Notes: generated by a model not told the origin, from the letters alone. Counted from the first letter of the stretch, positions 18,271 to 27,293 are shown. The stretch: 64,000 nucleotides of DNA from Neorhizobium populisoli (GCF_019430945.1 NZ_JAHYCB010000001.1:744001-808000), one strand, 5' to 3'. Made by a program: numbers and translations.

Positions 18271-19467
18271 TCAGTTGCCCCTGGGCGGCTTCTCAGCCTC
18301 ATCGCCATCCGGCTGGCCATCGACCACTTCGGGATTGGCGGCGCGCTCGGTTTCGATCCGACGCCAACGACGGACATTGGCGTTATGTTCCTCGAGCGTT
18401 GCCGCAAATACGTGACCGCCGGTGCCGTCCGCCACGAAATAGAGGTCCTTGGTGCGCCACGGATTGGCGACCGCTTCAAGTGCGGCGCGGCCCGGATTGG
18501 CGATCGGCGTCGGCGGCAGGCCCTTGATCTGGTAGGTATTATACGGCGTCTGCTTGCCGAGGTCGGACTTGTAGATCGGCCGGTCGGAAGGTTTGCCCTC
18601 GCCGCCGAAAATGCCGTAGACGATGGTCGGGTCGGATTGCAGGCGCATGCCGCGCTGCAGGCGGTTGATGAAAACGGAAGCGACATGCGCCCGCTCGTCT
18701 TCCTTGCCGGTTTCCTTCTCCACGATCGAGGCCAGCGTGACGAACTCTTCCTTCGTCTTGATCGGCAGGTCAGGATCGCGCTTTTCCCAGATCTGGTCGA
18801 TCATACGTTGCTGGGCGACGCGCATCTGCTGGATGATATCGGTGCGCTTGCTGCCGCGCGAGAACTTGTAGGTGTCCGGACGCAGGCTGCCTTCCGGCGG
18901 CAGTTCGTTCGGCACATCGCCTTCCAGCACCGTATCTTCGGAGAGGCGCAGCATCATCTGCTTGACCGTCAGGCCTTCCGGCAGCACGACGGAATAGAGG
19001 ATAGACTTGCCGGATTCCAGCACTTCCATGATGTCCTTCATGGAGGCCTTCGCCTTGATCTCGTATTCGCCGGCCTTCAGCGTGCGCTTGTCGCCATGCA
19101 GGTAACCGAGCGTGCCGTACTGGAAGACGCGGGCATTGCTGATAACGCCGTTGCGCTCCAGGCTCTGGGCAATTTCCTGCACGCCCATGCCCTGCCGCAC
19201 CATGAAATGCGTGTTGGCTTCCAGCGGACCGGGCTCCTGGAAGGACGAGACGACGTAATAGAAGGCGGCGATGGCGACGATGCACAGCGCCACGATCATC
19301 GTCATCACGAAATTCAGAAAAATGATGACCTGGCTGCGCGCCTTCTTGGAGCGGCGCGGCGGCTCCGGCAACCGTTCGGGCTTTAAGGCCTCGTTCGGCG
19401 ATTTCGGAATGATCGGGCCGCGGCCGTTACCGGCGGGCAGGCCATTCGCCTGGTTCGTATCGCTCAA
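18271..19467 (-). CDS. mltG: Endolytic peptidoglycan transglycosylase MltG
   Basis: This is a 398-residue membrane-anchored YceG/MltG protein. A cytoplasmic N-terminus is followed by one helix (about 47-75), a LysM-like region (about 85-140) and the catalytic domain. The catalytic Glu is in LASIVEKET, followed by LQSDPT and the YNTYQIKGLPPTPIANPG signature. It cleaves nascent glycan strands and sets their length. The start is TTG at 19465-19467, supported by AGGGGG 6 nt upstream. It lies downstream of fabF, an order common in alphaproteobacteria. Confidence 0.93.
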   Translation of the reverse strand: MSDTNQANGLPAGNGRGPIIPKSPNEALKPERLPEPPRRSKKARSQVIIFLNFVMTMIVALCIVAIAAFYYVVSSFQEPGPLEANTHFMVRQGMGVQEIAQSLERNGVISNARVFQYGTLGYLHGDKRTLKAGEYEIKAKASMKDIMEVLESGKSILYSVVLPEGLTVKQMMLRLSEDTVLEGDVPNELPPEGSLRPDTYKFSRGSKRTDIIQQMRVAQQRMIDQIWEKRDPDLPIKTKEEFVTLASIVEKETGKEDERAHVASVFINRLQRGMRLQSDPTIVYGIFGGEGKPSDRPIYKSDLGKQTPYNTYQIKGLPPTPIANPGRAALEAVANPWRTKDLYFVADGTGGHVFAATLEEHNANVRRWRRIETERAANPEVVDGQPDGDEAEKPPRGN

Positions 19468-19613
19468 CCGCGCCCCCTGAAGACTCGACTAAATTCACAA
19501 CTCATGAACCGCTGTTTGGCCAAGCAATGCGGCAAAAACAGGTTCCCGAAGATGCCATGGGCCGGAACATGAATTCCAGCCCATCATTTCCGGCCATTAC
19601 AGCCCATGACGGG

Positions 19614-20876
19614 TTACGCGTCGTAACGGCGCAGCACGAGGGAGGCGTTCGTGCCACCAAAACCGAACGAGTTGGATAGCGCCACGTTGATATCGCGCTT
19701 GCGCGCGGTATGCGGCACCAGATCGATCGCCGTCTCGACGTCGGGATTGTCGAGATTGAGCGTCGGCGGTGCGATATTGTCGCGAATGGCGAGCGCCGAG
19801 AAGATCGCCTCGACCGCACCGGCGGCACCCAGCAGATGGCCGATCGCCGACTTGGTGGACGACATCGAAATCTTCGAGGCAGCATTGCCGACCAGACGCT
19901 CGACGGCGCCGAGCTCGATCGTATCCGCCATGGTCGAAGTGCCATGCGCGTTGATGTAATCGAGATCGGATGCGCCGAGGCCGGCGCGCTTCAGCGCCGA
20001 GGTCATGCAGCGGAACGCACCGTCGCCGTCTTCCGACGGGGCGGTGATATGGAAAGCGTCGCCGGACAGGCCGTAACCGACCACTTCCGCGTAAATCTTG
20101 GCGCCGCGCGCCTTGGCATGTTCCAGCTCTTCCAGAACCACGATGCCGGCGCCCTCGCCCATGACGAAACCGTCGCGGTCGCGATCATAGGGACGCGAGG
20201 CCTTCTGCGGATCGTCGTTGCGCTGCGTGGACAGTGCCTTGCAGGCGGCAAAGCCCGCAAGCGAGATGCGGCAGATCGGCGATTCCGCGCCACCGGCGAC
20301 CATCACATCGGCATCGCCGAGCATGATCAGGCGGGCCGCGTCACCGATCGCATGCGCGCCGGTGGAACAAGCCGTGACCACCGAATGGTTCGGGCCGCGC
20401 AGCTTGTGGCGGATCGAGACCTGGCCGGATACGAGGTTGATCAGGCGGCCGGGAATGAAGAAGGGCGAAATGCGGCGCGGACCTTTGTCGCGCAACGTGT
20501 AGCCCGCCTCGACGATGCCTTCGAGGCCGCCGATGCCGGAGCCGATCAAGACGCCTGTGGCGATCTGATCCTCGTCCGTCTGCGGATGCCAGCCGGCATC
20601 GGTCAGTGCCATTTCGGCGGCGGCAACACCGTAGATGATGAAGGGATCGACCTTGCGCTGCTCTTTCGGTTCCATCCACTGGTCGACGTTGAACGTACCA
20701 TCGGAACCGTCGCCGACCGGAATACGGCAAGCGATCTTGGCTGGGAGGTCTTCGACCTCGAATTCAGTGACGACGCGGGCTGCGTTCTGGCCGGCGAGCA
20801 GGCGCTGCCAGCTCACTTCCGTTCCACATCCCAAAGGAGATACCATGCCGGTACCGGTGATAACGACCCGTCTCAT
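19614..20876 (-). CDS. fabF: 3-oxoacyl-[acyl-carrier-protein] synthase II
   Basis: This is a 420-residue KAS II condensing enzyme that elongates acyl-ACP with malonyl-ACP. The Cys-His-His triad is at C170 (TACSTG), H311 (NAHGTST) and H347 (SAIGHLLGAAG), and the C-terminus NSFGFGGTNASL is the glycine-rich family ending. It lies 111 nt downstream of acpP, separated by a hairpin, within the fabD-fabG-acpP-fabF block. Confidence 0.95.
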   Translation of the reverse strand: MRRVVITGTGMVSPLGCGTEVSWQRLLAGQNAARVVTEFEVEDLPAKIACRIPVGDGSDGTFNVDQWMEPKEQRKVDPFIIYGVAAAEMALTDAGWHPQTDEDQIATGVLIGSGIGGLEGIVEAGYTLRDKGPRRISPFFIPGRLINLVSGQVSIRHKLRGPNHSVVTACSTGAHAIGDAARLIMLGDADVMVAGGAESPICRISLAGFAACKALSTQRNDDPQKASRPYDRDRDGFVMGEGAGIVVLEELEHAKARGAKIYAEVVGYGLSGDAFHITAPSEDGDGAFRCMTSALKRAGLGASDLDYINAHGTSTMADTIELGAVERLVGNAASKISMSSTKSAIGHLLGAAGAVEAIFSALAIRDNIAPPTLNLDNPDVETAIDLVPHTARKRDINVALSNSFGFGGTNASLVLRRYDA

Positions 20877-20920
20877 CGCCAGCGCCCCACCCTATATTTT
20901 CTCATGTTCTAATTGCTGAA

Positions 20921-20942
20921 ACGGCCCGAACAAGCGGGCCGT
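20921..20942 (-). terminator. Hairpin between acpP and fabF
   Basis: ACGGCCCG (20921-20928) and CGGGCCGT (20935-20942) pair perfectly around a 6-nt loop. On the minus strand it is followed by TTTCAG, a weak U tract. It may attenuate transcription so that acpP mRNA exceeds fabF mRNA, as ACP is needed in large amounts. Confidence 0.5.
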
Positions 20943-20987
20943 CGTCGGGACCTCGCCTTGCGGCTTATCCCAGCTCTTGTCGATCGA

Positions 20988-21224
20988 TCAGGCCTGGGCC
21001 TTCTCGATGAACTTGACGGCATCGCCGACGGTCAGAATGGAATCGGCAGCATCGTCCGGGATTTCAACGCCGAATTCTTCTTCGAAAGCCATGACCAGTT
21101 CGACAGTGTCGAGAGAGTCAGCGCCCAGATCGTCGATGAAGCTTGCGCCTTCGACAACCTTGTCGGCATCGACGCCGAGATGGTCAATAACAATTTTCTT
21201 CACGCGTTCTGCGATATCGCTCAT
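20988..21224 (-). CDS. acpP: Acyl carrier protein
   Basis: This is a 78-residue, strongly acidic ACP. The 4'-phosphopantetheine attachment Ser is S37 in [10 protein letters not shown]. It carries growing acyl chains for fatty-acid and lipid A synthesis. GAGGA precedes the ATG by 7 nt. A 276-nt gap separates it from fabG, enough for its own promoter, and a hairpin follows it. Confidence 0.97.
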   Translation of the reverse strand: MSDIAERVKKIVIDHLGVDADKVVEGASFIDDLGADSLDTVELVMAFEEEFGVEIPDDAADSILTVGDAVKFIEKAQA

Positions 21225-21500
21225 GTCGGTTTCCTCGACCTTTGTCTTTTCGAATGCCCGATTGGCATTCGCACCCTGTTAAAACCAGCAGACGCCGCTT
21301 TTTCAAGCGCCGATGCCGGCAAACCCGTTCTACCCGGCTGAGGTTCCAGTCATATCGCGCTCACGCAATGTGACGGCCTGCATTTCCGGGTGACCATTCA
21401 TAGTCATGGCCCGATTAACACGGTTTCCGTGCTACGCAAAGCCAGAATTTGTTCCATTGCACCGCCGCCAACAAGGGATTTTACGGCGCAGCGGAACGTT

Positions 21501-22238
21501 TTAAATCATCGCCATGCCGCCGTTGACATGGATCGTCTGGCCGGTGACGTAACCTGCCTCGTTGGAGGCGAGATAAAGCACTGCAGCGGCGATATCGGCA
21601 CCGGCGCCCATACGCTTCATCGGGATCGCCCCGAGGATCGCTTCCTTCTGCTTGTCGTTCAGCTTGCCGGTCATGGCGCTGTCGATAAAGCCCGGCGCGA
21701 CGCAGTTGACCGTCACGTTGCGGGTGGCGATTTCCTGGGCAAGCGACTTGGAGAAGCCGATCATGCCGGCCTTGGACGCACAGTAGTTCGCCTGGCCCGG
21801 ATTGCCGGTGACGCCGACGACAGAGGTGATGTTGATGATGCGGCCATGGCGGCGACGCATCATCGGATGGGTCAGTTCGCGCGTCAGGCGGAAGACGGCC
21901 GTCAGGTTGACTTCGAGAACCGCATCCCAGTCGGCATCGCTCATGCGGACGAAAAGACCATCCTTGGTGATGCCGGCATTGTTGACGAGGATATCGACGC
22001 CGCCAAGCTCGGCTTCCGCCTTCTCGCCGAGCGCCTTGACTTCGTCGCGGTCGGAAAGATTGGCCGGGAAGATATGCACCCGCTCGCCGAGTTCGGCGGC
22101 CAGCGCTTCGAGCTTCTCGACGCGGGTGCCATGCAGGCCGACAATCGCGCCCTGGGCATGCAGCATGCGAGCGATCTCTTCGCCCAGCCCGCCGGTTGCG
22201 CCCGTCACCAATGCCTTGCGGCCGGTCAAATCAAACAT
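21501..22238 (-). CDS. fabG: 3-oxoacyl-[acyl-carrier-protein] reductase
   Basis: This is a 245-residue short-chain dehydrogenase that reduces beta-ketoacyl-ACP with NADPH. TGATGGLG (12-19) binds the cofactor, NNAG is at 86-89, and S139, Y152 and K156 are the catalytic residues. I used the second of two ATGs two codons apart (22236-22238), because GAGGA is then 8 nt away rather than 2 and the length matches rhizobial FabG. It follows fabD by 17 nt. Confidence 0.95.
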   Translation of the reverse strand: MFDLTGRKALVTGATGGLGEEIARMLHAQGAIVGLHGTRVEKLEALAAELGERVHIFPANLSDRDEVKALGEKAEAELGGVDILVNNAGITKDGLFVRMSDADWDAVLEVNLTAVFRLTRELTHPMMRRRHGRIINITSVVGVTGNPGQANYCASKAGMIGFSKSLAQEIATRNVTVNCVAPGFIDSAMTGKLNDKQKEAILGAIPMKRMGAGADIAAAVLYLASNEAGYVTGQTIHVNGGMAMI

Positions 22239-22255
22239 CGTCATGTTCCTCTTCT

Positions 22256-23212
22256 TCAGCCGAGAATGGCGGCGAGCGCCGCGTCGATATCGGCGGGCGT
22301 GTTGACGGCGACACCGGAAATATTCTTGTCGATGCGGCGGGCAAGGCCCGTCAGCACTTTTCCGGAGCCGATCTCATAAAGCGTGGTGATGCCGTTGGCG
22401 CCGAACCACTCGACCGTTTCGCGCCAGCGCACCTGGCCGGTGACCTGGGTGACGAGCAGCTTGGCGATCTCGTCGGCATCGAAAACGGGAGCGGCTCGCA
22501 CATTGGCGACGACCGGCACGACCGGGTTGTTCTTCTCGACCTTGTCCAGCGCGTGGCGCATGGCATCGGCCGCCGGTGCCATCAGGTCCGAATGGAAGGG
22601 TGCGGAGACCGGCAGCATGATGGCGCGCTTGGCTCCCTTTTCCGTGGCGAGCGCCGCAGCCTTCTCGACGGCCGCCTTGGAGCCGGAGATGACGAGCTGG
22701 CCGCCGCCATTGTCGTTGGCGATCTGGCAAACACCTTCGGCACGGGCCTCGGTGCAGACCGCATCGACGTCAGCATGTTCGAGCCCGATGATCGCCGCCA
22801 TGGCGCCCTGCCCGACCGGAACGGCCGACTGCATGGCATCACCGCGGATGCGCAGCAGGCGCGCGGTATCGGCAAGCGAGAACGTGCCGGCAGCGCAGAG
22901 GGCGGAATATTCGCCGAGCGAATGGCCGGCGACGTAGGCGACATGATCGGCAAGCTTCAGGCCGCGGGCTTCGAAAACCCGGATCGCCGCCATCGAAACG
23001 GCCATCAGCGCCGGCTGCGCATTGGCGGTCAGCGTCAGCGTCTCTTCCGGGCCATTCCACATGATGTCGGAAAGCTTCTGGTCAAGTGCCTCGTCGACCT
23101 CTTCGAAGACCGCGCGGGCTTCCGGAAAAGCCTCCGCCAGATCCTTGCCCATGCCGACGGCCTGACTGCCCTGGCCGGGAAACGTGAATGCGATGCTCGC
23201 TGCGATAGCCAT
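22256..23212 (-). CDS. fabD: Malonyl-CoA:ACP transacylase
   Basis: This is a 318-residue FabD, which loads malonate from CoA onto ACP. The GQGSQ motif is near residue 13, the nucleophile is S98 in GHSLGEYSAL, and the catalytic His is H207 in SAPFHSDLM. I chose the ATG at 23210-23212 (MAIAASIAFTFPGQG), with AAGGAA upstream; the frame extends 13 codons further without family similarity. It is the promoter-proximal gene of the fab block, diverging from the aldo/keto reductase. Confidence 0.95.
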   Translation of the reverse strand: MAIAASIAFTFPGQGSQAVGMGKDLAEAFPEARAVFEEVDEALDQKLSDIMWNGPEETLTLTANAQPALMAVSMAAIRVFEARGLKLADHVAYVAGHSLGEYSALCAAGTFSLADTARLLRIRGDAMQSAVPVGQGAMAAIIGLEHADVDAVCTEARAEGVCQIANDNGGGQLVISGSKAAVEKAAALATEKGAKRAIMLPVSAPFHSDLMAPAADAMRHALDKVEKNNPVVPVVANVRAAPVFDADEIAKLLVTQVTGQVRWRETVEWFGANGITTLYEIGSGKVLTGLARRIDKNISGVAVNTPADIDAALAAILG

Positions 23213-23375
23213 CACGATGGTTCCTTCCCTTCGTTTTGCTCTCCAATTCACACTTGAGCTTGCCGAGTCAAGGAATCACATCCGCAAAACCGTTGAAAAG
23301 CCCGGTTTTTTGCTCTTGCACTGCGATAAAACCCGCTTAAAGTCCCGCCGACTTTTGAGGACGGGACCCTATTTC

Positions 23376-24422
23376 ATGAAATACAAAACTTTGGGCCGCA
23401 CGGGTTTTTCCGTGTCGGAGATTTGCCTTGGCACGATGACCTGGGGCACGCAGAACACCGAAGCCGAAGCCCATGAGCAGATGGATTATGCATTTGCCAA
23501 CGGCGTCAACTTCTTCGACACTGCCGAACTTTACCCCACCACGCCCGTTGGCCCGACGACTTATGGCCGCACCGAGGAATATATCGGCACCTGGCTCAAG
23601 GCCAATGCTACCAAGCGCAAGGACCTGATCCTCGCTTCCAAGATCGCCGGAAGTGGCCGTCCGCATATCCGCGAAGGTCGCGAGATCTGTGCCGAGACGA
23701 TCCGCGAAGCCGTCGACGCCAGCCTGAAGCGGCTGCAGACCGACTACCTCGACCTTTACCAGATCCACTGGCCGAACCGCGGCACCTATCACTTCCGTGG
23801 CTCTTGGACCTTCGATGCATCCAAGCAGGACCGCGAGAAATCGCTGGCCGACATTGCCGAAATCCTCGAAACGGTCGGCGAACTCGTCAACGCCGGCAAG
23901 GTGCGCGCCATCGGCCTTTCCAACGAAAGCGCCTGGGGCACGATGCGCTACCTGCGCCTTGCGGAAGAAAAGGGCTTGCCGCGCGTCGCCTCGCTGCAGA
24001 ACGAATATAACCTTCTTTATCGCCAGTTCGATCTCGACCTCGCCGAAGTGGCGCATCACGAAGACGTCGGGCTGATGGCCTATTCGCCGCTGGCGGCCGG
24101 CCTTCTGACTGGCAAATACCAGAACGGCGCAAAGCCGGAAGGATCGCGAGCCTCGATCAACGGCGATCTCGGCGGTCGCCTCACCCCGAAGCAGGAACCG
24201 GCGGTAAAGGACTATCTCGCCGTCGCCGCCAAGCACGGCCTCGACCTCGCCCAGATGGCGCTCGCCTTCTGCCTCACTCGACCCTTCATGACCTCGATCA
24301 TCATCGGCGCGACCAGCATGGAGCAGCTGAAGACGGATATGGCGTCTGTTGATGTGAAGCTGTCCGAAGAGGTGATGAAGGATATCGCTGCCGTTCACCG
24401 GCATTGGCCGATGACGCTCTGA
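23376..24422 (+). CDS. Aldo/keto reductase (Tas-like)
   Basis: This is a 348-residue NADPH-dependent aldo/keto reductase of the Tas/YajO type. The catalytic tetrad is visible: the Asp and Tyr of FFDTAELY, the Lys of ASKI and the His of QIHWP. The C-terminal cofactor segment is TSIIIGATSMEQL. The start is the ATG at 23376 (MKYKTLGRTGFSVSE); upstream codons overlap the fab promoter region and look non-coding. The physiological substrate is unknown. Confidence 0.92.
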   Translation: MKYKTLGRTGFSVSEICLGTMTWGTQNTEAEAHEQMDYAFANGVNFFDTAELYPTTPVGPTTYGRTEEYIGTWLKANATKRKDLILASKIAGSGRPHIREGREICAETIREAVDASLKRLQTDYLDLYQIHWPNRGTYHFRGSWTFDASKQDREKSLADIAEILETVGELVNAGKVRAIGLSNESAWGTMRYLRLAEEKGLPRVASLQNEYNLLYRQFDLDLAEVAHHEDVGLMAYSPLAAGLLTGKYQNGAKPEGSRASINGDLGGRLTPKQEPAVKDYLAVAAKHGLDLAQMALAFCLTRPFMTSIIIGATSMEQLKTDMASVDVKLSEEVMKDIAAVHRHWPMTL

Positions 24423-24449
24423 GGCGCCATCAACTAATCACACGTTGCG

Positions 24450-24483
24450 ACCGAGGAGCCGGTTTCAAAATTGTCTCCTCGGT
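24450..24483. terminator. 9-bp stem-loop after the aldo/keto reductase
   Basis: ACCGAGGAG (24450-24458) and CTCCTCGGT (24475-24483) form a perfect stem with a 16-nt loop 27 nt after the reductase stop. There is no T tract, so it is a possible Rho-assisted or weak terminator only. Confidence 0.35.
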
Positions 24484-24651
24484 ATCTCTCATCAATCGCG
24501 AGAAACGCGCAAAGCACTTTTCTTCCTTAATTTTCGGGTGCCCTGAAAGCTCCAAGGCTTTTCTACATTGCTCAACGACATAGTTGACGTGCATCCAAAT
24601 AAAAACTACTACTTACAATAACAAATCCATACGAATGCACCTTCCGCTATC

Positions 24652-24698
24652 TGTCAAGCATCAGGATGAATTGTCAAGAAATTGACATCCTGTGGAGG
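24652..24698 (+). promoter_or_regulatory. TGTCAA/TTGACA sites and hairpin abutting a ribosome binding site
   Basis: TGTCAAG occurs at 24652-24658 and again exactly 20 nt later at 24672-24678. The second copy pairs with TTGACA at 24682-24687 around a GAAA loop. CAGGA (24662-24666) and TCCTG (24688-24692) can extend the stem. The Shine-Dalgarno GGAGG (24694-24698) starts immediately after. This could be a repressor site or an RNA structure controlling translation of the next gene. Confidence 0.5.
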
Positions 24699-24705
24699 TA
24701 ATTCC

Positions 24706-25572
24706 ATGCCATATAGTTATACCATTATCGAGGAAGGTAAAAATTTCTTCGCAACTGCGGATGACAAGGAACGTTTTTACGTTGGCACCCGTACTCAATA
24801 TGAAGGACTTATCGGTCTCTTCAATTTAACTTCGAAGCTTCCCAATCTTGACTTCGACGCGGCGAATTTTCGGGATAAATTCGAATTTTGGGCCGACTTT
24901 ATCGAGCCCACAGCGTATTGCGAGGGGCGCAATTTCCTCACATTGAATACCTACGACACGGCAGCCTTTACTTTCGGCTTTGGGCAGTTCGCCGCCCATG
25001 TCCCAAACGGCGACTTCGTCTGCTACTTCCGGAATTTGCTGACATTCAACGACGCCGGCGACTATTTCCCGGAACTTACTCTTCGGGACGGCCGCATCCA
25101 TGCCGCCGCCCTTCCCGTTGGTGAGAGCGAGCTCGAAAACGACAAGAGCACCAAAGCCCTTATTGCTTACCTCAATCCGACCCTTCACGCAGTGGAGCAT
25201 GAAGAAGTTCTCGCTGCGGCGAAATTCATCCATTGGACACACGCATCCGTGGATGCCCGCAATGCACAGGTTTCGCAGATGATCGAGACCTATCGCGGGT
25301 TCATGGAGGCTGCCATGAAAAAAGTCGATATGGATCACAGACCTGCGACGCATTGCTGCGTGATGGCCGACATCCTGCATCACGGGAGGGGAGGCAAAAA
25401 GACCTGGTCCAAGATCAAGGCCGCATTGGCAAATGCCGATCCGTTCAGTGCCCTCATCGCCATCGGAAATCCCAAATGGGCAGAGCGCACCGCCAAGCTG
25501 CGGAGGCATATCGAAGCCAATCCGGAATTTGCGGGAAAGCATTGGAGCAACGCGAAACGCGACTTTGTCTAG
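24706..25572 (+). CDS. Conserved hypothetical protein, lysozyme-superfamily-like
   Basis: This is a 288-residue protein with no signal peptide or membrane helix. The central region (about 60-130) has a Glu in AYCEGRN (E73), then NTYD, then TFGFGQFAAHVPNGDF (TFGFGQF at 89-95). A Glu followed by a Gly-x-Gly-Gln turn is the layout of lysozyme and lytic-transglycosylase active sites, so I infer a muramidase-like fold; I do not assign activity. The ATG at 24706 has GGAGG 7 nt upstream. It is followed 25 nt later by a DUF2272 gene, and base composition here is visibly richer in A/T than the flanks. Confidence 0.75.
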   Translation: MPYSYTIIEEGKNFFATADDKERFYVGTRTQYEGLIGLFNLTSKLPNLDFDAANFRDKFEFWADFIEPTAYCEGRNFLTLNTYDTAAFTFGFGQFAAHVPNGDFVCYFRNLLTFNDAGDYFPELTLRDGRIHAAALPVGESELENDKSTKALIAYLNPTLHAVEHEEVLAAAKFIHWTHASVDARNAQVSQMIETYRGFMEAAMKKVDMDHRPATHCCVMADILHHGRGGKKTWSKIKAALANADPFSALIAIGNPKWAERTAKLRRHIEANPEFAGKHWSNAKRDFV

Positions 25573-25597
25573 GACACTTGCTGAGGAGGAACAGGAA

Positions 25598-26233
25598 ATG
25601 GCCAAAACTATTGCGGACTTGTTGAAGGCTGCGGATACCGAATGGAAACACTGGGGTTCGTCCACCTGGAATCTATCCACCGGGAAAGCCAATATCGGTC
25701 ACATCGATGACGAGTTGAAATTCGCCAAATATGTCATAGAGAACTACAATGCCGTGGGCGGTGGGAAGCCTACTCCCTCGGACATAGCCAAAGACAAATA
25801 TCCGTGGTCCGCGGTCGGGATGTCTTACGTATTCCACGAGGCAGACTTCAAAAAAGCCGAGTTTCCGTTCGCCCAAAGCCATTCGGTATGGCTGAGAAAG
25901 TTCATCAAAGCGCGAAAGAGCGGAATCGCGAACTCGCTCTACCATGGCTACCGCCTTACCGAGGCCGGCGCCTCGCCACAGGTGGGCGATCTCGTCGCTT
26001 ATGTTCGGGAGGCCGGCACCTTCGACGACGCGCAAAAATACTTCGATGTGACGACGCCGTACATGTCGCATAGCGACCTCGTCGTCGAGCGGCGGCACAA
26101 CGAAATCGATGTTATCGGCTTCAATGTCCTCGACTCCGTCACCAAAAAGACCATTCCGCTGGATAACAATGGATTTATCGCAGACCGCAAACACAAATGG
26201 TTTGTGGTGCTGCGCGCCAAGGCACTCAGCTGA
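25598..26233 (+). CDS. DUF2272-like protein
   Basis: This is a 211-residue soluble protein. PWSAVGMSYVF (69-79), FAQSHSVWL (91-99), GDLVAY (130-135) and SHSDLVVE (157-164), then VIGFNVLDSV, follow the DUF2272 pattern as I remember it, a family suspected of a papain/CHAP-like amidase fold. The Cys often seen in the SHCD motif is Ser here, so a Cys-dependent activity is doubtful. AGGAGG (25583-25588) precedes the ATG at 25598. Pairing with the upstream lysozyme-like gene suggests a two-enzyme peptidoglycan module. No export signal is visible. Confidence 0.72.
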   Translation: MAKTIADLLKAADTEWKHWGSSTWNLSTGKANIGHIDDELKFAKYVIENYNAVGGGKPTPSDIAKDKYPWSAVGMSYVFHEADFKKAEFPFAQSHSVWLRKFIKARKSGIANSLYHGYRLTEAGASPQVGDLVAYVREAGTFDDAQKYFDVTTPYMSHSDLVVERRHNEIDVIGFNVLDSVTKKTIPLDNNGFIADRKHKWFVVLRAKALS

Positions 26234-26500
26234 TCACATCGCCTCTTGCCATAAGCTCAAAAATCCGTATAAGGCGCCTTGTTCAAAACACCCGGTCTTC
26301 TGGCTGGTGGCTGAACGGAGGGCAGGCCTGCCGCAAGCGGGCCGCACGGACCAAAGGGTCCAAGCCTCCCGTGTCTCCGCTCTCGACCGTCTCGATACAA
26401 CAACTTTTCTTGCCTGGCTTCATCGCCGTCCAGGAGCAGTCGTTGAGGCTTAGCCGCCGAGGTCCGGGTTATGACAACCGCAAGAAAAGGCAAAGCTTAC

Positions 26501-26983
26501 ATGGCTCTTTACGAACACGTATTCCTTGCCCGGCAGGATATGTCCGCTCAGCAGGTTGATGCCCTCGTCGAACAGTACAAGGGCGTCCTCGAAGCTAACG
26601 GCGGCAAGGTCGGGCGCGTAGAAAACTGGGGCCTCAAGTCCCTAACCTACCGCATCAAGAAGAACCGCAAGGCTCATTACGCACTGATGGACATCGATGC
26701 ACCGGCTGCTGCCGTGCATGAGATGGAGCGCCAGATGCGCATCAACGAAGACGTTCTTCGCTACATGACGATCGCCGTCGAGAAGCATGAAGAAGGCGCC
26801 TCCGCCATGATGCAGAAGCGCGACCGTGACGACCGTCCGCGCCGCGATGGCGATGATCGTGGCCCGCGCCGCGAATTCGGTGACCGTCCGCCGCGCCGCG
26901 AATTCGGTGACCGTCCTCCGCGTGAAGGCGGCTTCGAGCGCGCACCGCGCCCGGACCGTGGTCCCCGCGAAGACCGTGCATAA
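26501..26983 (+). CDS. rpsF: 30S ribosomal protein S6
   Basis: This is a 160-residue S6. The ferredoxin-like core occupies residues 1-100 ([37 protein letters not shown]). It is followed by a long Arg/Asp/Gly-rich tail with two copies of RREFGDRPP, much longer than in enterobacteria but usual for rhizobia. S6 binds S18 on the platform of the small subunit. The start at 26501 has AAAAGG upstream. It leads the rpsF-rpsR operon. Confidence 0.95.
   Translation: MALYEHVFLARQDMSAQQVDALVEQYKGVLEANGGKVGRVENWGLKSLTYRIKKNRKAHYALMDIDAPAAAVHEMERQMRINEDVLRYMTIAVEKHEEGASAMMQKRDRDDRPRRDGDDRGPRREFGDRPPRREFGDRPPREGGFERAPRPDRGPREDRA
26865..26918 (+). repeat. Two 27-bp tandem repeats in the rpsF tail
   Basis: Units 26865-26891 and 26892-26918 differ at one base and encode the nonapeptide repeat RREFGDRPP. 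The number of copies may vary among strains by slippage. Confidence 0.85.
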
Positions 26984-27005
26984 TAGAGCTTAAGGAGAAA
27001 ACTCA

Positions 27006-27254
27006 ATGGCTGACGCATCTTCTGCTCCGGCACGCCGCCCGTTCCACCGCCGTCGCAAGACCTGCCCCTTCTCGGGCGCAAACGCTCCGCGGATCGACTA
27101 CAAGGACGTTCGTCTCCTGCAGCGCTACATTTCCGAGCGCGGCAAGATCGTTCCGTCCCGTATCACTGCAGTTTCCCAGAAGAAGCAGCGCGAACTGGCC
27201 CAGGCCATCAAGCGCGCCCGCTTCCTCGGCCTGCTGCCTTACGTCGTAGCGTAA
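27006..27254 (+). CDS. rpsR: 30S ribosomal protein S18
   Basis: This is an 82-residue S18. The conserved [16 protein letters not shown] core and the [17 protein letters not shown] helix region are intact, followed by the typical [11 protein letters not shown] ending. It has AAGGAG 8-13 nt upstream and lies 22 nt after rpsF. It pairs with S6 in the ribosome. A strong GAAA-loop hairpin follows 11 nt after the stop. Confidence 0.97.
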   Translation: MADASSAPARRPFHRRRKTCPFSGANAPRIDYKDVRLLQRYISERGKIVPSRITAVSQKKQRELAQAIKRARFLGLLPYVVA

Positions 27255-27265
27255 TTCGAAATACG

Positions 27266-27293
27266 GACCCGCTGATCGAAAGGTCAGCGGGTC
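27266..27293 (+). terminator. 12-bp GAAA-tetraloop hairpin after rpsR
   Basis: The arms 27266-27277 (GACCCGCTGATC) and 27282-27293 (GGTCAGCGGGTC) pair along 12 bp with one G-T wobble and close with a GAAA tetraloop. It is followed by TACTCCCTTTC, so termination may be partial, letting some transcript reach the next gene and rplI. Confidence 0.6.

Noticed and set aside
24440-26240. Prophage or integrated element carrying the lysozyme-like gene
   Set aside because: No integrase, tRNA attachment site, direct repeats or structural genes flank the pair; only the composition differs.
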